In this document: positions 11,901 through 27,160 of the stretch, one piece after another
Numbering within the stretch: position 1 is the first letter of the stretch
Layout of the letters: each line of letters begins with the position of its first letter
Assembly (NCBI GenBank): GCA_002189035.1
Contig: NEEC01000060.1
Coordinates: 1 to 58,404, forward strand
DNA length: 58,404 bases
Source of the DNA: Utricularia gibba
Lineage: Eukaryota; Streptophyta; Magnoliopsida; Lamiales; Lentibulariaceae
Direction: 5' to 3'
Made by a program: the position numbers and the translations under genes
Notes under the pieces: generated by a model
The model's input: only the letters and a program-made list of their open reading frames with translations
The model's database searches: none
What the model was told of the DNA's origin: nothing

Positions 11901-14900
11901 AGTATCATAGCAACTAATTGAATCAATCAACAGCCAAAACATATGGTGTCAAACTTCATCGGATATGCGATCAAGATGGAAAAAAGTCACATGTTACATC
12001 ATGAATTTCGTGGCATCACTTATCCCAACACTGTTGTATACTCAGGATATGCGTAAATATTTATTTTTAACAAATCCGGTGCACGTGTGATTTTTCGGCT
12101 GCATCCCGAATGGTGATGCGCAATGAAATGACTATGTCGCACATCCTGGTCCACGAAGCACCTCTTCGAAAACATGTAGAGCCTTACTCTTCATAGCACA
12201 CCATTGGGAAGCTTTATTCGTGCTCCAAGTAATATCATATGGAGTTACGTTTTTCCGATAACTGTGGACATATTAAAAACAACCTCAACGAAAAGTGTCT
12301 TCCGTGTCCTTCCTTGGTGGCTGCGTCTAAGAATGTGCTTCTCGTTCTCGACATTGATGCAAATGGGATACACGGCAAAAGAATCAAATAGCCACTAGAG
12401 ACATGGTGTATGGGAATGGTGCATCAAGAATCAGAAGTATCATAGCAACTAATTGAATCAATCAACAGCCAAAACATATGGTGTCAAACTTCATCGGATA
12501 TGCGATCAAGATGGAAAAAAGTCACATGTTACATCATGAATTTCGTGGCATCACTTATCCCAACACTGTTGTATACTCAGGATATGCGTAAATATTTATT
12601 TTTAACAAATCCGGTGCACGTGTGATTTTTCGGCTGCATCCCGAATGGTGATGCGCAATGAAATGACTATGTCGCACATCCTGGTCCACGAAGCACCTCT
12701 TCGAAAACATGTAGAGCCTTACTCTTCATAGCACACCATTGGGAAGCTTTATTCGTGCTCCAAGTAATATCATATGGAGTTACGTTTTTCCGATAACTGT
12801 GGACATATTAAAAACAACCTCAACGAAAAGTGTCTTCCGTGTCCTTCCTTGGTGGCTGCGTCTAAGAATGTGCTTCTCGTTCTCGACATTGATGCAAATG
12901 GGATACACGGCAAAAGAATCAAATAGCCACTAGAGACATGGTGTATGGGAATGGTGCATCAAGAATCAGAAGTATCATAGCAACTAATTGAATCAATCAA
13001 CAGCCAAAACATATGGTGTCAAACTTCATCGGATATGCGATCAAGATGGAAAAAAGTCACATGTTACATCATGAATTTCGTGGCATCACTTATCCCAACA
13101 CTGTTGTATACTCAGGATATGCGTAAATATTTATTTTTAACAAATCCGGTGCACGTGTGATTTTTCGGCTGCATCCCGAATGGTGATGCGCAATGAAATG
13201 ACTATGTCGCACATCCTGGTCCACGAAGCACCTCTTCGAAAATGTAGAGCCTTACTCTTCATAGCACACCATTGGGAAGCTTTATTCGTGCTCCAAGTAA
13301 TATCATATGGAGTTACGTTTTTCCGATAACTGTGGACATATTAAAAACAACCTCAACGAAAAGTGTCTTCCGTGTCCTTCCTTGGTGGCTGCGTCTAAGA
13401 ATGTGCTTCTCGTTCTCGACATTGATGCAAATGGGATACACGGCAAAAGAATCAAATAGCCACTAGAGACATGGTGTATGGGAATGGTGCATCAAGAATC
13501 AGAAGTATCATAGCAACTAATTGAATCAATCAACAGCCAAAACATATGGTGTCAAACTTCATCGGATATGCGATCAAGATGGAAAAAAGTCACATGTTAC
13601 ATCATGAATTTCGTGGCATCACTTATCCCAACACTGTTGTATACTCAGGATATGCGTAAATATTTATTTTTAACAAATCCGGTGCACGTGTGATTTTTCG
13701 GCTGCATCCCGAATGGTGATGCGCAATGAAATGACTATGTCGCACATCCTGGTCCACGAAGCACCTCTTCGAAAACATGTAGAGCCTTACTCTTCATAGC
13801 ACACCATTGGGAAGCTTTATTCGTGCTCCAAGTAATATCATATGGAGTTACGTTTTTCCGATAACTGTGGACATATTAAAAACAACCTCAACGAAAAGTG
13901 TCTTCCGTGTCCTTCCTTGGTGGCTGCGTCTAAGAATGTGCTTCTCGTTCTCGACATTGATGCAAATGGGATACACGGCAAAAGAATCAAATAGCCACTA
14001 GAGACATGGTGTATGGGAATGGTGCATCAAGAATCAGAAGTATCATAGCAACTAATTGAATCAATCAACAGCCAAAACATATGGTGTCAAACTTCATCGG
14101 ATATGCGATCAAGATGGAAAAAAGTCACATGTTACATCATGAATTTCGTGGCATCACTTATCCCAACACTGTTGTATACTCAGGATATGCGTAAATATTT
14201 ATTTTTAACAAATCCGGTGCACGTGTGATTTTTCGGCTGCATCCCGAATGGTGATGCGCAATGAAATGACTATGTCGCACATCCTGGTCCACGAAGCACC
14301 TCTTCGAAAACATGTAGAGCCTTACTCTTCATAGCACACCATTGGGAAGCTTTATTCGTGCTCCAAGTAATATCATATGGAGTTACGTTTTTCCGATAAC
14401 TGTGGACATATTAAAAACAACCTCAACGAAAAGTGTCTTCCGTGTCCTTCCTTGGTGGCTGCGTCTAAGAATGTGCTTCTCGTTCTCGACATTGATGCAA
14501 ATGGGATACACGGCAAAAGAATCAAATAGCCACTAGAGACATGGTGTATGGGAATGGTGCATCAAGAATCAGAAGTATCATAGCAACTAATTGAATCAAT
14601 CAACAGCCAAAACATATGGTGTCAAACTTCATCGGATATGCGATCAAGATGGAAAAAAGTCACATGTTACATCATGAATTTCGTGGCATCACTTATCCCA
14701 ACACTGTTGTATACTCAGGATATGCGTAAATATTTATTTTTAACAAATCCGGTGCACGTGTGATTTTTCGGCTGCATCCCGAATGGTGATGCGCAATGAA
14801 ATGACTATGTCGCACATCCTGGTCCACGAAGCACCTCTTCGAAAACATGTAGAGCCTTACTCTTCATAGCACACCATTGGGAAGCTTTATTCGTGCTCAA

Positions 14901-17900
14901 GTAATATCATATGGAGTTACGTTTTTCCGATAACTGTGGACATATTAAAAACAACCTCAACGAAAAGTGTCTTCCGTCCTTCCTTGGTGGCTGCGTCTAA
15001 GAATGTGCTTCTCGTTCTCGACATTGATGCAAATGGGATACACGGCAAAAGAATCAAATAGCCACTAGAGACATGGTGTATGGGAATGGTGCATCAAGAA
15101 TCAGAAGTATCATAGCAACTAATTGAATCAATCAACAGCCAAAACATATGGTGTCAAACTTCATCGGATATGCGATCAAGATGGAAAAAAGTCACATGTT
15201 ACATCATGAATTTCGTGGCATCACTTATCCCAACACTGTTGTATACTCAGGATATGCGTAAATATTTATTTTTAACAAATCCGGTGCACGTGTGATTTTT
15301 CGGCTGCATCCCGAATGGTGATGCGCAATGAAATGACTATGTCGCACATCCTGGTCCACGAAGCACCTCTTCGAAAACATGTAGAGCCTTACTCTTCATA
15401 GCACACCATTGGGAAGCTTTATTCGTGCTCCAAGTAATATCATATGGAGTTACGTTTTTCCGATAACTGTGGACATATTAAAAACAACCTCAACGAAAAG
15501 TGTCTTCCGTGTCCTTCCTTGGTGGCTGCGTCTAAGAATGTGCTTCTCGTTCTCGACATTGATGCAAATGGGATACACGGCAAAAGAATCAAATAGCCAC
15601 TAGAGACATGGTGTATGGAATGGTGCATCAAGAATCAGAAGTATCATAGCAACTAATTGAATCAATCAACAGCCAAAACATATGGTGTCAAACTTCATCG
15701 GATATGCGATCAAGATGGAAAAAAGTCACATGTTACATCATGAATTTCGTGGCATCACTTATCCCAACACTGTTGTATACTCAGGATATGCGTAAATATT
15801 TATTTTTAACAAATCCGGTGCACGTGTGATTTTTCGGCTGCATCCCGAATGGTGATGCGCAATGAAATGACTATGTCGCACATCCTGGTCCACGAAGCAC
15901 CTCTTCGAAAACATGTAGAGCCTTACTCTTCATAGCACACCATTGGGAAGCTTTATTCGTGCTCCAAGTAATATCATATGGAGTTACGTTTTTCCGATAA
16001 CTGTGGACATATTAAAAACAACCTCAACGAAAAGTGTCTTCCGTGTCCTTCCTTGGTGGCTGCGTCTAAGAATGTGCTTCTCGTTCTCGACATTGATGCA
16101 AATGGGATACACGGCAAAAGAATCAAATAGCCACTAGAGACATGGTGTATGGGAATGGTGCATCAAGAATCAGAAGTATCATAGCAACTAATTGAATCAA
16201 TCAACAGCCAAAACATATGGTGTCAAACTTCATCGGATATGCGATCAAGATGGAAAAAAGTCACATGTTACATCATGAATTTCGTGGCATCACTTATCCC
16301 AACACTGTTGTATACTCAGGATATGCGTAAATATTTATTTTTAACAAATCCGGTGCACGTGTGATTTTTCGGCTGCATCCCGAATGGTGATGCGCAATGA
16401 AATGACTATGTCGCACATCCTGGTCCACGAAGCACCTCTTCGAAAACATGTAGAGCCTTACTCTTCATAGCACACCATTGGGAAGCTTTATTCGTGCTCC
16501 AAGTAATATCATATGGAGTTACGTTTTTCCGATAACTGTGGACATATTAAAAACAACCTCAACGAAAAGTGTCTTCCGTGTCCTTCCTTGGTGGCTGCGT
16601 CTAAGAATGTGCTTCTCGTTCTCGACATTGATGCAAATGGGATACACGGCAAAAGAATCAAATAGCCACTAGAGACATGGTGTATGGGAATGGTGCATCA
16701 AGAATCAGAAGTATCATAGCAACTAATTGAATCAATCAACAGCCAAAACATATGGTGTCAAACTTCATCGGATATGCGATCAAGATGGAAAAAAGTCACA
16801 TGTTACATCATGAATTTCGTGGCATCACTTATCCCAACACTGTTGTATACTCAGGATATGCGTAAATATTTATTTTTAACAAATCCGGTGCACGTGTGAT
16901 TTTTCGGCTGCATCCCGAATGGTGATGCGCAATGAAATGACTATGTCGCACATCCTGGTCCACGAAGCACCTCTTCGAAACATGTAGAGCCTTACTCTTC
17001 ATAGCACACCATTGGGAAGCTTTATTCGTGCTCCAAGTAATATCATATGGAGTTACGTTTTTCCGATAACTGTGGACATATTAAAAACAACCTCAACGAA
17101 AAGTGTCTTCCGTGTCCTTCCTTGGTGGCTGCGTCTAAGAATGTGCTTCTCGTTCTCGACATTGATGCAAATGGGATACACGGCAAAAGAATCAAATAGC
17201 CACTAGAGACATGGTGTATGGGAATGGTGCATCAAGAATCAGAAGTATCATAGCAACTAATTGAATCAATCAACAGCCAAAACATATGGTGTCAAACTTC
17301 ATCGGATATGCGATCAAGATGGAAAAAAGTCACATGTTACATCATGAATTTCGTGGCATCACTTATCCCAACACTGTTGTATACTCAGGATATGCGTAAA
17401 TATTTATTTTTAACAAATCCGGTGCACGTGTGATTTTTCGGCTGCATCCCGAATGGTGATGCGCAATGAAATGACTATGTCGCACATCCTGGTCCACGAA
17501 GCACCTCTTCGAAACATGTAGAGCCTTACTCTTCATAGCACACCATTGGGAAGCTTTATTCGTGCTCCAAGTAATATCATATGGAGTTACGTTTTCCGAT
17601 AACTGTGGACATATTAAAAACAACCTCAACGAAAAGTGTCTTCCGTGTCCTTCCTTGGTGGCTGCGTCTAAGAATGTGCTTCTCGTTCTCGACATTGATG
17701 CAAATGGGATACACGGCAAAAGAATCAAATAGCCACTAGAGACATGGTGTATGGGAATGGTGCATCAAGAATCAGAAGTATCATAGCAACTAATTGAATC
17801 AATCAACAGCCAAAACATATGGTGTCAAACTTCATCGGATATGCGATCAAGATGGAAAAAAGTCACATGTTACATCATGAATTTCGTGGCATCACTTATC

Positions 17901-20900
17901 CCAACACTGTTGTATACTCAGGATATGCGTAAATATTTATTTTAACAAATCCGGTGCACGTGTGATTTTTCGGCTGCATCCCGAATGGTGATGCGCAATG
18001 AAATGACTATGTCGCACATCCTGGTCCACGAAGCACCTCTTCGAAACATGTAGAGCCTTACTCTTCATAGCACACCATTGGGAAGCTTTATTCGTGCTCC
18101 AAGTAATATCATATGGAGTTACGTTTTCCGATAACTGTGGACATATTAAAAACAACCTCAACGAAAAGTGTCTTCCGTGTCCTTCCTTGGTGGCTGCGTC
18201 TAAGAATGTGCTTCTCGTTCTCGACATTGATGCAAATGGGATACACGGCAAAAGAATCAAATAGCCACTAGAGACATGGTGTATGGGAATGGTGCATCAA
18301 GAATCAGAAGTATCATAGCAACTAATTGAATCAATCAACAGCCAAAACATATGGTGTCAAACTTCATCGGATATGCGATCAAGATGGAAAAAAGTCACAT
18401 GTTACATCATGAATTTCGTGGCATCACTTATCCCAACACTGTTGTATACTCAGGATATGCGTAAATATTTATTTTTAACAAATCCGGTGCACGTGTGATT
18501 TTTCGGCTGCATCCCGAATGGTGATGCGCAATGAAATGACTATGTCGCACATCCTGGTCCACGAAGCACCTCTTCGAAAACATGTAGAGCCTTACTCTTC
18601 ATAGCACACCATTGGGAAGCTTTATTCGTGCTCCAAGTAATATCATATGGAGTTACGTTTTTCCGATAACTGTGGACATATTAAAAACAACCTCAACGAA
18701 AAGTGTCTTCCGTGTCCTTCCTTGGTGGCTGCGTCTAAGAATGTGCTTCTCGTTCTCGACATTGATGCAAATGGGATACACGGCAAAAGAATCAAATAGC
18801 CACTAGAGACATGGTGTATGGGAATGGTGCATCAAGAATCAGAAGTATCATAGCAACTAATTGAATCAATCAACAGCCAAAACATATGGTGTCAAACTTC
18901 ATCGGATATGCGATCAAGATGGAAAAAAGTCACATGTTACATCATGAATTTCGTGGCATCACTTATCCCAACACTGTTGTATACTCAGGATATGCGTAAA
19001 TATTTATTTTTAACAAATCCGGTGCACGTGTGATTTTTCGGCTGCATCCCGAATGGTGATGCGCAATGAAATGACTATGTCGCACATCCTGGTCCACGAA
19101 GCACCTCTTCGAAACATGTAGAGCCTTACTCTTCATAGCACACCATTGGGAAGCTTTATTCGTGCTCCAAGTAATATCATATGGAGTTACGTTTTTCCGA
19201 TAACTGTGGACATATTAAAAACAACCTCAACGAAAAGTGTCTTCCGTGTCCTTCCTTGGTGGCTGCGTCTAAGAATGTGCTTCTCGTTCTCGACATTGAT
19301 GCAAATGGGATACACGGCAAAAGAATCAAATAGCCACTAGAGACATGGTGTATGGGAATGGTGCATCAAGAATCAGAAGTATCATAGCAACTAATTGAAT
19401 CAATCAACAGCCAAAACATATGGTGTCAAACTTCATCGGATATGCGATCAAGATGGAAAAAAGTCACATGTTACATCATGAATTTCGTGGCATCACTTAT
19501 CCCAACACTGTTGTATACTCAGGATATGCGTAAATATTTATTTTTAACAAATCCGGTGCACGTGTGATTTTTCGGCTGCATCCCGAATGGTGATGCGCAA
19601 TGAAATGACTATGTCGCACATCCTGGTCCACGAAGCACCTCTTCGAAAACATGTAGAGCCTTACTCTTCATAGCACACCATTGGGAAGCTTTATTCGTGC
19701 TCCAAGTAATATCATATGGAGTTACGTTTTTCCGATAACTGTGGACATATTAAAAACAACCTCAACGAAAAGTGTCTTCCGTGTCCTTCCTTGGTGGCTG
19801 CGTCTAAGAATGTGCTTCTCGTTCTCGACATTGATGCAAATGGGATACACGGCAAAAGAATCAAATAGCCACTAGAGACATGGTGTATGGGAATGGTGCA
19901 TCAAGAATCAGAAGTATCATAGCAACTAATTGAATCAATCAACAGCCAAAACATATGGTGTCAAACTTCATCGGATATGCGATCAAGATGGAAAAAAGTC
20001 ACATGTTACATCATGAATTTCGTGGCATCACTTATCCCAACACTGTTGTATACTCAGGATATGCGTAAATATTTATTTTTAACAAATCCGGTGCACGTGT
20101 GATTTTTCGGCTGCATCCCGAATGGTGATGCGCAATGAAATGACTATGTCGCACATCCTGGTCCACGAAGCACCTCTTCGAAAACATGTAGAGCCTTACT
20201 CTTCATAGCACACCATTGGGAAGCTTTATTCGTGCTCCAAGTAATATCATATGGAGTTACGTTTTTCCGATAACTGTGGACATATTAAAAACAACCTCAA
20301 CGAAAAGTGTCTTCCGTGTCCTTCCTTGGTGGCTGCGTCTAAGAATGTGCTTCTCGTTCTCGACATTGATGCAAATGGGATACACGGCAAAAGAATCAAA
20401 TAGCCACTAGAGACATGGTGTATGGGAATGGTGCATCAAGAATCAGAAGTATCATAGCAACTAATTGAATCAATCAACAGCCAAAACATATGGTGTCAAA
20501 CTTCATCGGATATGCGATCAAGATGGAAAAAAGTCACATGTTACATCATGAATTTCGTGGCATCACTTATCCCAACACTGTTGTATACTCAGGATATGCG
20601 TAAATATTTATTTTTAACAAATCCGGTGCACGTGTGATTTTTCGGCTGCATCCCGAATGGTGATGCGCAATGAAATGACTATGTCGCACATCCTGGTCCA
20701 CGAAGCACCTCTTCGAAAACATGTAGAGCCTTACTCTTCATAGCACACCATTGGGAAGCTTTATTCGTGCTCCAAGTAATATCATATGGAGTTACGTTTT
20801 TCCGATAACTGTGGACATATTAAAAACAACCTCAACGAAAAGTGTCTTCCGTGTCCTTCCTTGGTGGCTGCGTCTAAGAATGTGCTTCTCGTTCTCGACA

Positions 20901-23900
20901 TTGATGCAAATGGGATACACGGCAAAAGAATCAAATAGCCACTAGAGACATGGTGTATGGAATGGTGCATCAAGAATCAGAAGTATCATAGCAACTAATT
21001 GAATCAATCAACAGCCAAAACATATGGTGTCAAACTTCATCGGATATGCGATCAAGATGGAAAAAAGTCACATGTTACATCATGAATTTCGTGGCATCAC
21101 TTATCCCAACACTGTTGTATACTCAGGATATGCGTAAATATTTATTTTTAACAAATCCGGTGCACGTGTGATTTTTCGGCTGCATCCCGAATGGTGATGC
21201 GCAATGAAATGACTATGTCGCACATCCTGGTCCACGAAGCACCTCTTCGAATATGTAGAGCCTTACTCTTCATAGCACACCATTGGGAAGCTTTATTCGT
21301 GCTCCAAGTAATATCATATGGAGTTACGTTTTCCGATAACTGTGGACATATTAAAAACAACCTCAACGAAAAGTGTCTTCCGTGTCCTTCCTTGGTGGCT
21401 GCGTCTAAGAATGTGCTTCTCGTTCTCGACATTGATGCAAATGGGATACACGGCAAAAGAATCAAATAGCCACTAGAGACATGGTGTATGGGAATGGTGC
21501 ATCAAGAATCAGAAGTATCATAGCAACTAATTGAATCAATCAACAGCCAAAACATATGGTGTCAAACTTCATCGGATATGCGATCAAGATGGAAAAAAGT
21601 CACATGTTACATCATGAATTTCGTGGCATCACTTATCCCAACACTGTTGTATACTCAGGATATGCGTAAATATTTATTTTTAACAAATCCGGTGCACGTG
21701 TGATTTTTCGGCTGCATCCCGAATGGTGATGCGCAATGAAATGACTATGTCGCACATCCTGGTCCACGAAGCACCTCTTCGAAAACATGTAGAGCCTTAC
21801 TCTTCATAGCACACCATTGGGAAGCTTTATTCGTGCTCCAAGTAATATCATATGGAGTTACGTTTTTCCGATAACTGTGGACATATTAAAAACAACCTCA
21901 ACGAAAAGTGTCTTCCGTGTCCTTCCTTGGTGGCTGCGTCTAAGAATGTGCTTCTCGTTCTCGACATTGATGCAAATGGGATACACGGCAAAAGAATCAA
22001 ATAGCCACTAGAGACATGGTGTATGGGAATGGTGCATCAAGAATCAGAAGTATCATAGCAACTAATTGAATCAATCAACAGCCAAAACATATGGTGTCAA
22101 ACTTCATCGGATATGCGATCAAGATGGAAAAAAGTCACATGTTACATCATGAATTTCGTGGCATCACTTATCCCAACACTGTTGTATACTCAGGATATGC
22201 GTAAATATTTATTTTTAACAAATCCGGTGCACGTGTGATTTTTCGGCTGCATCCCGAATGGTGATGCGCAATGAAATGACTATGTCGCACATCCTGGTCC
22301 ACGAAGCACCTCTTCGAAAACATGTAGAGCCTTACTCTTCATAGCACACCATTGGGAAGCTTTATTCGTGCTCCAAGTAATATCATATGGAGTTACGTTT
22401 TTCCGATAACTGTGGACATATTAAAAACAACCTCAACGAAAAGTGTCTTCCGTGTCCTTCCTTGGTGGCTGCGTCTAAGAATGTGCTTCTCGTTCTCGAC
22501 ATTGATGCAAATGGGATACACGGCAAAAGAATCAAATAGCCACTAGAGACATGGTGTATGGGAATGGTGCATCAAGAATCAGAAGTATCATAGCAACTAA
22601 TTGAATCAATCAACAGCCAAAACATATGGTGTCAAACTTCATCGGATATGCGATCAAGATGGAAAAAAGTCACATGTTACATCATGAATTTCGTGGCATC
22701 ACTTATCCCAACACTGTTGTATACTCAGGATATGCGTAAATATTTATTTTTAACAAATCCGGTGCACGTGTGATTTTTCGGCTGCATCCCGAATGGTGAT
22801 GCGCAATGAAATGACTATGTCGCACATCCTGGTCCACGAAGCACCTCTTCGAAAACATGTAGAGCCTTACTCTTCATAGCACACCATTGGGAAGCTTTAT
22901 TCGTGCTCCAAGTAATATCATATGGAGTTACGTTTTTCCGATAACTGTGGACATATTAAAAACAACCTCAACGAAAAGTGTCTTCCGTGTCCTTCCTTGG
23001 TGGCTGCGTCTAAGAATGTGCTTCTCGTTCTCGACATTGATGCAAATGGGATACACGGCAAAAGAATCAAATAGCCACTAGAGACATGGTGTATGGGAAT
23101 GGTGCATCAAGAATCAGAAGTATCATAGCAACTAATTGAATCAATCAACAGCCAAAACATATGGTGTCAAACTTCATCGGATATGCGATCAAGATGGAAA
23201 AAAGTCACATGTTACATCATGAATTTCGTGGCATCACTTATCCCAACACTGTTGTATACTCAGGATATGCGTAAATATTTATTTTTAACAAATCCGGTGC
23301 ACGTGTGATTTTTCGGCTGCATCCCGAATGGTGATGCGCAATGAAATGACTATGTCGCACATCCTGGTCCACGAAGCACCTCTTCGAAAACATGTAGAGC
23401 CTTACTCTTCATAGCACACCATTGGGAAGCTTTATTCGTGCTCCAAGTAATATCATATGGAGTTACGTTTTTCCGATAACTGTGGACATATTAAAAACAA
23501 CCTCAACGAAAAGTGTCTTCCGTGTCCTTCCTTGGTGGCTGCGTCTAAGAATGTGCTTCTCGTTCTCGACATTGATGCAAATGGGATACACGGCAAAAGA
23601 ATCAAATAGCCACTAGAGACATGGTGTATGGGAATGGTGCATCAAGAATCAGAAGTATCATAGCAACTAATTGAATCAATCAACAGCCAAAACATATGGT
23701 GTCAAACTTCATCGGATATGCGATCAAGATGGAAAAAAGTCACATGTTACATCATGAATTTCGTGGCATCACTTATCCCAACACTGTTGTATACTCAGGA
23801 TATGCGTAAATATTTATTTTAACAAATCCGGTGCACGTGTGATTTTTCGGCTGCATCCCGAATGGTGATGCGCAATGAAATGACTATGTCGCACATCCTG

Positions 23901-26900
23901 GTCCACGAAGCACCTCTTCGAAACATGTAGAGCCTTACTCTTCATAGCACACCATTGGGAAGCTTTATTCGTGCTCCAAGTAATATCATATGGAGTTACG
24001 TTTTTCCGATAACTGTGGACATATTAAAAACAACCTCAACGAAAAGTGTCTTCCGTGTCCTTCCTTGGTGGCTGCGTTAAGAATGTGCTTCTCGTTCTCG
24101 ACATTGATGCAAATGGGATACACGGCAAAAGAATCAAATAGCCACTAGAGACATGGTGTATGGGAATGGTGCATCAAGAATCAGAAGTATCATAGCAACT
24201 AATTGAATCAATCAACAGCCAAAACATATGGTGTCAAACTTCATCGGATATGCGATCAAGATGGAAAAAAGTCACATGTTACATCATGAATTTCGTGGCA
24301 TCACTTATCCCAACACTGTTGTATACTCAGGATATGCGTAAATATTTATTTTTAACAAATCCGGTGCACGTGTGATTTTTCGGCTGCATCCCGAATGGTG
24401 ATGCGCAATGAAATGACTATGTCGCACATCCTGGTCCACGAAGCACCTCTTCGAAAACATGTAGAGCCTTACTCTTCATAGCACACCATTGGGAAGCTTT
24501 ATTCGTGCTCCAAGTAATATCATATGGAGTTACGTTTTTCCGATAACTGTGGACATATTAAAAACAACCTCAACGAAAAGTGTCTTCCGTGTCCTTCCTT
24601 GGTGGCTGCGTTAAGAATGTGCTTCTCGTTCTCGACATTGATGCAAATGGGATACACGGCAAAAGAATCAAATAGCCACTAGAGACATGGTGTATGGGAA
24701 TGGTGCATCAAGAATCAGAAGTATCATAGCAACTAATTGAATCAATCAACAGCCAAAACATATGGTGTCAAACTTCATCGGATATGCGATCAAGATGGAA
24801 AAAAGTCACATGTTACATCATGAATTTCGTGGCATCACTTATCCCAACACTGTTGTATACTCAGGATATGCGTAAATATTTATTTTTAACAAATCCGGTG
24901 CACGTGTGATTTTTCGGCTGCATCCCGAATGGTGATGCGCAATGAAATGACTATGTCGCACATCCTGGTCCACGAAGCACCTCTTCGAAAACATGTAGAG
25001 CCTTACTCTTCATAGCACACCATTGGGAAGCTTTATTCGTGCTCCAAGTAATATCATATGGAGTTACGTTTTTCCGATAACTGTGGACATATTAAAAACA
25101 ACCTCAACGAAAAGTGTCTTCCGTGTCCTTCCTTGGTGGCTGCGTCTAAGAATGTGCTTCTCGTTCTCGACATTGATGCAAATGGGATACACGGCAAAAG
25201 AATCAAATAGCCACTAGAGACATGGTGTATGGGAATGGTGCATCAAGAATCAGAAGTATCATAGCAACTAATTGAATCAATCAACAGCCAAAACATATGG
25301 TGTCAAACTTCATCGGATATGCGATCAAGATGGAAAAAAGTCACATGTTACATCATGAATTTCGTGGCATCACTTATCCCAACACTGTTGTATACTCAGG
25401 ATATGCGTAAATATTTATTTTTAACAAATCCGGTGCACGTGTGATTTTTCGGCTGCATCCCGAATGGTGATGCGCAATGAAATGACTATGTCGCACATCC
25501 TGGTCCACGAAGCACCTCTTCGAAACATGTAGAGCCTTACTCTTCATAGCACACCATTGGGAAGCTTTATTCGTGCTCCAAGTAATATCATATGGAGTTA
25601 CGTTTTTCCGATAACTGTGGACATATTAAAAACAACCTCAACGAAAAGTGTCTTCCGTGTCCTTCCTTGGTGGCTGCGTCTAAGAATGTGCTTCTCGTTC
25701 TCGACATTGATGCAAATGGGATACACGGCAAAAGAATCAAATAGCCACTAGAGACATGGTGTATGGGAATGGTGCATCAAGAATCAGAAGTATCATAGCA
25801 ACTAATTGAATCAATCAACAGCCAAAACATATGGTGTCAAACTTCATCGGATATGCGATCAAGATGGAAAAAAGTCACATGTTACATCATGAATTTCGTG
25901 GCATCACTTATCCCAACACTGTTGTATACTCAGGATATGCGTAAATATTTATTTTTAACAAATCCGGTGCACGTGTGATTTTTCGGCTGCATCCCGAATG
26001 GTGATGCGCAATGAAATGACTATGTCGCACATCCTGGTCCACGAAGCACCTCTTCGAAAATATGTAGAGCCTTACTCTTCATAGCACACCATTGGGAAGC
26101 TTTATTCGTGCTCCAAGTAATATCATATGGAGTTACGTTTTTCCGATAACTGTGGACATATTAAAAACAACCTCAACGAAAAGTGTCTTCCGTGTCCTTC
26201 CTTGGTGGCTGCGTTTAAGAATGTGCTTCTCGTTCTCGACATTGATGCAAATGGATACACGGCAAAAGAATCAAATAGCCACTAGAGACATGGTGTATGG
26301 GAATGGTGCATCAAGAATCAGAAGTATCATAGCAACTAATTGAATCAATCAACAGCCAAAACATATGGTGTCAAACTTCATCGGATATGCGATCAAGATG
26401 GAAAAAAGTCACATGTTACATCATGAATTTCGTGGCATCACTTATCCCAACACTGTTGTATACTCAGGATATGCGTAAATATTTATTTTTAACAAATCCG
26501 GTGCACGTGTGATTTTTCGGCTGCATCCCGAATGGTGATGCGCAATGAAATGACTATGTCGCACATCCTGGTCCACGAAGCACCTCTTCGAAAACATGTA
26601 GAGCCTTACTCTTCATAGCACACCATTGGGAAGCTTTATTCGTGCTCCAAGTAATATCATATGGAGTTACGTTTTTCCGATAACTGTGGACATATTAAAA
26701 ACAACCTCAACGAAAAGTGTCTTCCGTGTCCTTCCTTGGTGGCTGCGTCTAAGAATGTGCTTCTCGTTCTCGACATTGATGCAAATGGGATACACGGCAA
26801 AAGAATCAAATAGCCACTAGAGACATGGTGTATGGGAATGGTGCATCAAGAATCAGAAGTATCATAGCAACTAATTGAATCAATCAACAGCCAAAACATA

Positions 26901-27160
26901 TGGTGTCAAACTTCATCGGATATGCGATCAAGATGGAAAAAAGTCACATGTTACATCATGAATTTCGTGGCATCACTTATCCCAACACTGTTGTATACTC
27001 AGGATATGCGTAAATATTTATTTTTAACAAATCCGGTGCACGTGTGATTTTTCGGCTGCATCCCGAATGGTGATGCGCAATGAAATGACTATGTCGCACA
27101 TCCTGGTCCACGAAGCACCTCTTCGAAAACATGTAGAGCCTTACTCTTCATAGCACACCA
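9000..27160. repeat. Regular B block 1 (34 monomers)
   Basis: Regular block with spacings of 532-535 bp. Anchors: 9000, 9533, 10068, 10602, 11136, 11669, 12204, 12739, 13272, 13807, 14342, 14877, 15409, 15943, 16478, 17012, 17546, 18078, 18612, 19146, 19681, 20216, 20751, 21283, 21817, 22352, 22887, 23422, 23955, 24489, 25023, 25557, 26092 and 26626. Minor variants: 14877 lacks GT in CTTCCGTCC and one C in GTGCTCAAG; 11136 shares the GTGCTCAAG change; 15409 and 20751 lack one G in GTATGGAATGG; neighbours 23955 and 24489 both read GCGTTAAGAATG. Copies 17546 and 18078 both combine CGAAAC with GTTTTCC. Nothing but satellite is present. Confidence 0.93.

Noticed and set aside
17363-17728. A 121-codon reverse-strand frame seen at several places (also 28974, 45751, 46817)
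   Set aside because: It opens only when two 1 bp homopolymer variants fall in the same copy, so it is a by-product of indels in the repeat.
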